Source: Hedera helix
Taxonomy: Eukaryota; Streptophyta; Magnoliopsida; Apiales; Araliaceae
Assembly (NCBI GenBank): GCA_947179155.2
Contig: OX359285.1
Location: 9,130,731-9,194,730, forward strand
Length of the DNA: 64,000 nucleotides
Direction: 5' to 3'
Both the position numbers and the translations under genes were made by a program. Shown here piece by piece: positions 58,801-64,000 of the stretch. Each line of letters opens with the position of its first letter. The stretch's first letter is position 1. The notes under the pieces are model-generated. The model was not told where the DNA came from, did no database searches, and was given only the letters and a program-made list of their open reading frames with translations.

Positions 58801-59125
58801 AATGGCATTAAAGTAGATGAACTTGGATTTACTCTGGCCAATCTTAGTATGATATGTTTTAAAAATGATCAATTTGTTATGGCTAACCTAGTCAAACAAG
58901 TTTTTATGTTGAAGATCCTGTAGATTATGGTCAGTTGTATTATTAACCCCAAATAGGGATTATAATGATTGCGTCAATGATGATGAGCTAGGGGACATTG
59001 TAATTGATCATGAACCCTTTACAAGGGGTATGCCTCCTGTTGATACATTTGATGATGTATTGAACGAAGACAACTCACAATACATGAGAGCTGAGTGTGA
59101 GGATATTTGGATTGATAAAGAATAG
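55841..59125 (+). pseudogene. TNP2: TNP2-type CACTA transposase
   Basis: It starts MVKSWMCADRRSREYELGVE at 55841, the transposase-associated domain, with HCPCIKCGN. A one-base shift at about 56078 leads to the main frame (GTTEQGFVSEIVDMEDN). The TNP2 domain follows: LYNLKAKHGLSDVSFTEHL, LLPEGNQLPCSLYKAKKIL, ACPNHCILYRKEF, LRLVLSADGINPHGSLSSRY, LGPKQAGNDIDVYLEPL and VVTGYKACPICGEDTPSH. Then come HCLDVMHIEKNVYDNIIGTL and the DUF4218 region to about 58000. DUF4216-like text (NSGVHLVAKTMQ, DRNLVMGDMSFYGVIQEI, VPMFKCD) lies at 58620-58850. Stops are TAG 56818, TAG 57544, TAG 57955 and others further on. The enzyme would cut and join element ends in the nucleus. Confidence 0.93.
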
Positions 59126-59361
59126 GAACTCTTGTGGCAATTAATAGAACTCACTGAACTGAATTATTTTCCAGAATGCACAATTATTTTTCAGTAGAAT
59201 GTTTATTTTCCAGTAGTTGTATTTAGAACATTGAGTTTATTTTCCAGCAGTTGTATTTAGTTTGTATATGAACTTAATTATTTTTCAGCAAAATGTTTAT
59301 ATTCTGAATGCATTTTTAACTAATTAAGCAAAATGTTTATTTTCCTATAAAATCTTCCTCC
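59126..59361. other. spacer between the two CACTA genes
   Basis: Low-complexity sequence with repeated CAGTAGTTGTATTTAG and AAAATGTTTAT words (59205-59340). No coding potential. Confidence 0.6.
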
Positions 59362-62300
59362 ATGATTACTAAGCGATTTTCATCCTCTGAAAAGAAGAAC
59401 GCTATTTCATCCCCTTTAAAGAAGAAAGCTATTTCATCCCCTTAAAAAAGAAGCTATTTCAAAAGATGCAAAGAACCAACTTGCCACGGCTAGTCAAAAT
59501 CAGCCAGCTGCTTCAGAAGCTCAAAACAATCACAGTGGTTCAGAAAATCAAAATTCGAAAGCTGATATTGAGACAAGCTCTAGTACCGCAAAAAGAAAAT
59601 GAGGTATTAATACAATGTAGCGAATAGTAAAGCAAAAAGTACAAGGTGTGAGAATGGTTGTGGAGTATAATAAAAAGGGGCAACCTCGTGAAAAAACAGC
59701 AAAGAAAATGCAGTCTTACATTGGGGTATTAGCACGCACAAAGGTCCGAATTGACATTAAAAATTGGAAAGCTGTGGAGCTAGAAATAAAAAAGAAGATT
59801 TGGGAAGCTATAGAGGTATGTGTCATGATTAAATTCTCCAAATAAATTGTTATTTTTCTTCATTGGCGTTTGTGATAGCTCCTCAAAGCAGAAAAATGGT
59901 TTTAAGATCAGTAACATGTAAATGGCGAGAGTTTAAGTCTAGACTAACCAATACTTATGTTTATCCTTTCGAAAATGAAGAAGAAGTCTTATGTGACCCC
60001 CCCTGAAGAATATCATTTTATTGAACCTGATGCTTGGAGAGCCTTTGTAACCCATAGGTTTACTGAAGAGTTTAGGGTACATTTTCTTCCATTTTTATTG
60101 CAAATAAATCATTACTTTTCAAAGAACATAATCACTTTTCCCTTTATACTTTGCAGGAATTACATAAGAAACAACAATCAATACGTGCACAATATCAGTA
60201 TAATCATCGCTTGTCACGCAAAGGATATGCTGGATTGGAGAATGAACTGGTTAGTAAAATTTTTGTAATAGACTTAATTATTTGTCCATATTAAGTGAGC
60301 TTGCTAGATTATTGTTTCTTTATATGAAATAGTTGGAAAAAATGGCAAAAGATGACATAGATCAAGTAACATTGTGGAGGAAAGGCCGCGAAGATAAGTA
60401 TGGGAATATTTCAGATGAGAAGATAGCTGTGAAAGCAAAGGAAATAGTAAGAAAATGAATTGATGTTCTGAATTTTTTCTTTGGGGTAGTAAATTTAGGT
60501 TTCTTTATGGCACACCTATTTTTTTTTATTGTTACTGTGATTATTTGTTAATTTATGCATTAGGATGAAGTGAAGAAAAAAGTTAGTGAAGGTTCGTTGA
60601 CTGTAATCGGCAGCCATGATATTCTCGCAATTGCATTGGGGACTTCAGAGCGTGCTGGACGAGTTAAAGGTGTGGGAGGCTATGTGACTCCAAGTTCCTA
60701 CTTTAACCAACCAAGACACTAGAGAGAGTATGTAAGCGAGAGCATTAAAGAAACTATCCAAAAACTTCTTAAAGAAAAGTGAGATAAGGGGCAAGCTTTA
60801 GCAGCAAAACTTGTAACGGAAGAGCGATATTTTTAGGTGCAGAAGATTATGCAAATAGAGGCAAAACTTAATGGAAAGTGTACAGCCCCAGGTGAAATAA
60901 TTTCCCCAAGTCACTTGACTCCCTCCACCCTTAACGATGCACATGTTTCAAACAAAGCTTGTTGTTCCGCTATAAAAAAACTTCGATAATCCAATTAATG
61001 AGGAGGAGGATGAACAGAATGTTGAGAACAAAGACAATGATAACAAAAATATGCCACCATTAAAGGTATATGTCATGCATGGAATTGTGATCGGAGTTTT
61101 ACACATTATTGATTTCATTAATATATTTTCTTGTGTTTGTATCTAGAAACATGGAAAATGCTTAAAGTTCGATAAGACAAGTAATGAATCGCATAATGTG
61201 CGCCCCATGCCAAGCTCATTAAAGGTGTTGTGTGAATATGCAAAAAATGTTCATCGGTTGAAGGGAGACCCCATAAAAATTGTGATGGAGGAGGAAGTTT
61301 TTGAGTTTGCTCGTCCAACCCATATTTTGTATGAAGACATTCTACAAGTTAGTGCCATGTCAGAAATATCAGGCACTTGCATAGTGATGTACATGAGGTA
61401 TAATTAAATAAATCCTATTTGGTACTGTGAAAGAAAACTAATTTAACAATGGTCAATTATTAGGTACTTATATGATGTGTTGAATAAGACAATTATGTTA
61501 AGGATGATTACTTTTGTGGACCCTGCTCGAGTTGGTGCTAAAGGTTGTGGAAGTTCTTCTCAAAAAACACGTTACATAGCATCTCAGTTTTGAAGAGCAC
61601 ATCCTGACACAATTTTCCTGATACCTTACAACTCCGGGTTAGTACTTATTATATTTAGTTCGATCTGGAATGGTAAAGTTCTTTACATTTTTTTTATATT
61701 AAAACTCCTGATTATAAAAAAAAAAACTTTTTGGTTTGACTGTACAAATATGTTTGGGGTTGATTTTTGTATAGATGTCATTTGGTGTTGACCATTGTCA
61801 ATCTAGACAGTAACAATGTGTACTTCATGGATTCCCTCAAGTACCGTAGAATCGACGAGGAGTGGAAACAAGTTGTGAACACGTATGTTATTCCAAATTA
61901 CTTTGTTTTTAATGTAGTTCAATTGGAAAGTTTTACAATAAAATTTCTTCTATTAAATCGTGTCTCTGGTTTTATGTGCATGATGTTATATGTGTCACCC
62001 TCTTGCTCATGAAGTGCCATTAAAGCACACAATGGGCAAAGCAATAATCAAATACAAAAATCACCACAATGGAGAATCTTGGTGGTATGTTAGATTATAT
62101 ATATATATATATATAATTAGCATAAGATGTTTATTTATGGACATTTGTTGTTTTTGTTGATTTATCATGACATAATTACTAATTGTGTTTAGGGAACTAT
62201 ACAACTAACACACATGGAGTGCGGTTATTTTGTGATGTGCTTTATGAAAGAGATAGTTGAGGATGGTAGTTTGGGCTTTGTAGCCAAGGTTAGTTATTTT

Positions 62301-62881
62301 TTTTAAGCTTTATTTTTTGTATAATTTATTTTTAAATCTTTATTGGTCAAATAGAAAGTTTTCTATAAACTTCACTTAATAGCCAAATTACATTTGTATT
62401 ATTTTTTGCGGGAAAACAAATTTAGTGATGCAGTTGAATCTGATGCCCATGAGATTATCTGTTTGGTGTTATATACCTGTTTTGGCTTGGCTGATTCCTT
62501 TGCTACTGTTATGACTGTTTTAGTTATTTTTGTTTTGTTAGTTTGTTAACAACTTGTTCTGCTATATTGGATATCTATTGTTGCTTTATATGTTTTGTCT
62601 ACTTTAGTTGTTCAGACCATGATGATGGCTAAACCGGCTTGAAGATGTAGTTTTATGAAAGTGGTTTGCAGTTTTGGATCGATTGTGATTTTGTTTGTGG
62701 GTCTGCTATGGTTTGCTAACATTCCAATTTGTACTAAACTTGGCCAATTAGTCTACAGTGGGAGACTAAACTTTTTGTTATTTTATTTCAGTGGGATAAG
62801 GAAAATGGATTAATGTACACACAAGAACAAATTGACGAAGTACAGGGTGAGTGGATAGCTTATGTGAGCAGCTACATGTAA
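59362..62881 (+). pseudogene. CACTA second gene: Transposase_24-like N-terminus and Ulp1-type cysteine protease
   Basis: Eleven exons can be read from family similarity and GT-AG sites: about 59362-59815, 59879-60076, 60157-60249, 60333-60446, 60564-60890, 61147-61397, 61464-61637, 61775-61882, 62015-62084, 62193-62288 and 62792-62881 (TAA). Early exons read RMVVEYNKKGQPREKTAKKM, KWREFKSRLTNTYVYPF, ITLWRKGREDKYGNISDEKI-like text and ALGTSERAGRVKGVGGYVTP. Later ones form a C48/Ulp1 (SUMO protease-like) fold: NSGCHLVLTIVN (catalytic His; the usual following Trp is Leu), VYFMDSL (Asp) and HMECGYFVMCFMKEI (Cys). A frameshift in exon 1 and stops (for example TAG at 60721) disable it. Its role in transposition is not established. 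Confidence 0.82.
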
Positions 62882-63240
62882 GCCTCGAGTTAACAGTGGA
62901 TGTATAGGTTTAGATGAATGTATTTTGGGAGTTAACAGTGGATGTACAGGTTTAAATGAATGTATTTTGGGAGAAGGTTTTTTTGCACATGATTAGGTAG
63001 TAGTGCAGCACAGTTAATTTAATATATTTTGTGGATGTAGTAATTTGAAACTGCAAACGTATGGTATTATTGGATGTATTTTGAAACTGAAAATGGTTGA
63101 TACATTTTGGCTTTAAATGGGAATTTATAGTTTTTTTTAGCTATATATCATTGCATTAATATTAGCAGTTCTACAAGTACAACATTGCAGGTGCACCACT
63201 ATTGTGTATGTATTTTCAAATACGGGTGAACTACAACTAT
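62882..63240. other. 3' region of the second CACTA gene
   Basis: Probable 3' UTR. A 45-bp stretch with GTTAACAGTGGATGTA(T/C)AGG is duplicated in tandem at 62890-62974. Confidence 0.55.
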
Positions 63241-63890
63241 TTGTTTCCTTAAAAACGTTGTATATGCACCAAAGCTACAACGTTTTTTACAAAGTAAAGG
63301 TTGTTTCTTGCTAAGGTAGTGATCCAAAAATAATTGTTATAACATTTATTACAACATTTTTTAGTTAAACTACAACAGTTTAAAAACTTTGTTTAAATGT
63401 GCAAAATAGATGACACTTTAAAAACGTTGTATAAATTTGTTTAAATGTTGTGTGATGTAACAAACTACAACATTTTAAATCAGAAATGTGCTAAATAGAT
63501 GACACCTTTTAAACGTTATATAAATGAGCCTAAACGTTATGTAATGTATCAACAAAGATATGTTACAACATTTTTAAGGTAAACTACAACATTTTCAAAA
63601 TGTTGTTTAAATGTATTACAATAGATGACATCTTATAAACGTTGTATAAATTAGTCTAAAGATAATGTGATGTATCAAATTACAAAATTTTAAACCAGAA
63701 AACGTTGTGGAATAATACAATCTACAATATTTTTAAGCATCTTAATATTTATTTAAAACAAATTTAGTTAAAAAAAAGTTATGTTATGTGATAAATTACA
63801 ACGTTTTTAAAACGTTGTATAAATGTGTCAAATAGATAACACCCTTAAACTCGACATTTCTGGAGGGAAAATTACAACATTTTTTAGGTG
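63240..63890. repeat. right subterminal repeats of the CACTA element
   Basis: More than twenty words of the type AAAACGTTGTATAAATG and TACAACGTTTT / ACAACATTTTT lie in both orientations. They are far denser than on the left side. Confidence 0.85.
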
Positions 63891-63897
63891 TTATATA

Positions 63898-63917
63898 TTT
63901 ACTATTTTGTACTAGTG
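63898..63917 (-). repeat. right terminal inverted repeat of the CACTA element
   Basis: The reverse complement reads CACTAGTACAAAATAGTAAA; it is followed by TTT at 63918-63920. The remaining 80 bases of the window are unassigned flank. Confidence 0.93.
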
Positions 63918-64000
63918 TTTGCCTAAATTGGGGTTATTCGATAAACACTCGTTACGAGTGAATGCCAAACGAGTAACGTTCTATAGAAAGTAAAGCTACG

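Larger units (their letters stand above)
54378..63917 (+). mobile_element. CACTA (En/Spm) DNA transposon, 9540 bp
   Basis: The ends are 20-bp inverted repeats (CACTACTACAAAACAGTAAA and CACTAGTACAAAATAGTAAA, 18 of 20 identical), with the 3-bp duplication TTT on both sides (54375-54377, 63918-63920), exactly as expected for CACTA elements. Subterminal ACGTT repeats occur at both ends. Inside are a TNP2 transposase gene and a second, multi-exon gene with a Transposase_24-like part and a Ulp1-like protease. Both genes have stops, so movement would need enzymes from elsewhere. Confidence 0.95.

Noticed and set aside
1..64000. tRNA, rRNA or microRNA genes
   Set aside because: No clover-leaf, rRNA segment or convincing miRNA precursor was recognised by eye; a covariance-model scan would be decisive.

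Overview
The window is nuclear DNA of a flowering plant, most likely a eudicot. It is AT-rich and intron-bearing, and dominated by decayed plant transposable elements: Sirevirus-type Ty1/copia, Tekay/Del-type Ty3/gypsy chromovirus, CACTA (En/Spm) and Stowaway-like MITEs. One apparently intact host gene is visible, an ELF4-like (EARLY FLOWERING 4-LIKE) gene at 14.65-16.3 kb. Fragments of two other host genes, a sorting nexin 2 and a glycine-rich CCHC zinc-knuckle protein, lie among the repeats. I cannot name the species.

Layout. 1-9630 is the 3' part of a plus-strand Sirevirus-like copia element: end of gag, pol, a downstream env-position reading frame, polypurine tract and 3' LTR. 9.6-20.3 kb is AT-rich intergenic DNA with several MITEs and the ELF4-like gene on the minus strand. 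20.35-22.4 kb is a compound repeat region with a sorting nexin 2 fragment, about eleven degenerate palindromes, a 1-kb-spaced direct repeat and a telomere-like foldback. 22.9-23.7 kb holds two more MITEs. 24.5-29.0 kb is a broken Ty3/gypsy element with a 65-bp minisatellite, an aspartic protease fragment, an inserted LTR and a 3' terminus. 29.0-31.5 kb is LTR-like DNA rich in tandem repeats.

31.7-53.5 kb is a nested stack. A minus-strand gene of the Transposase_24 (Ptta/En/Spm) type, running from about 53471 down to 31711, is split by a Sirevirus-like LTR (33116-52975). That LTR is split by a full chromovirus on the minus strand (34162-51138, LTRs about 3.5 and 3.7 kb, 5-bp target duplication AGAGT). 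Its integrase is in turn split by a 4046-bp solo LTR (38720-42765, target duplication ACCAC). To the right lie an inverted duplication of a glycine-rich zinc-knuckle fragment (53.56-54.33 kb) and an almost complete CACTA transposon (54378-63917) with terminal inverted repeats, TTT target duplication, subterminal ACGTT repeats, a TNP2 transposase gene and a multi-exon second gene ending in a Ulp1-type cysteine protease domain.

All transposon genes carry premature stops or frameshifts, so none looks autonomous. Gene functions follow from recognised protein motifs read from the sequence. Family names come from general knowledge of these lineages; no database search was run.
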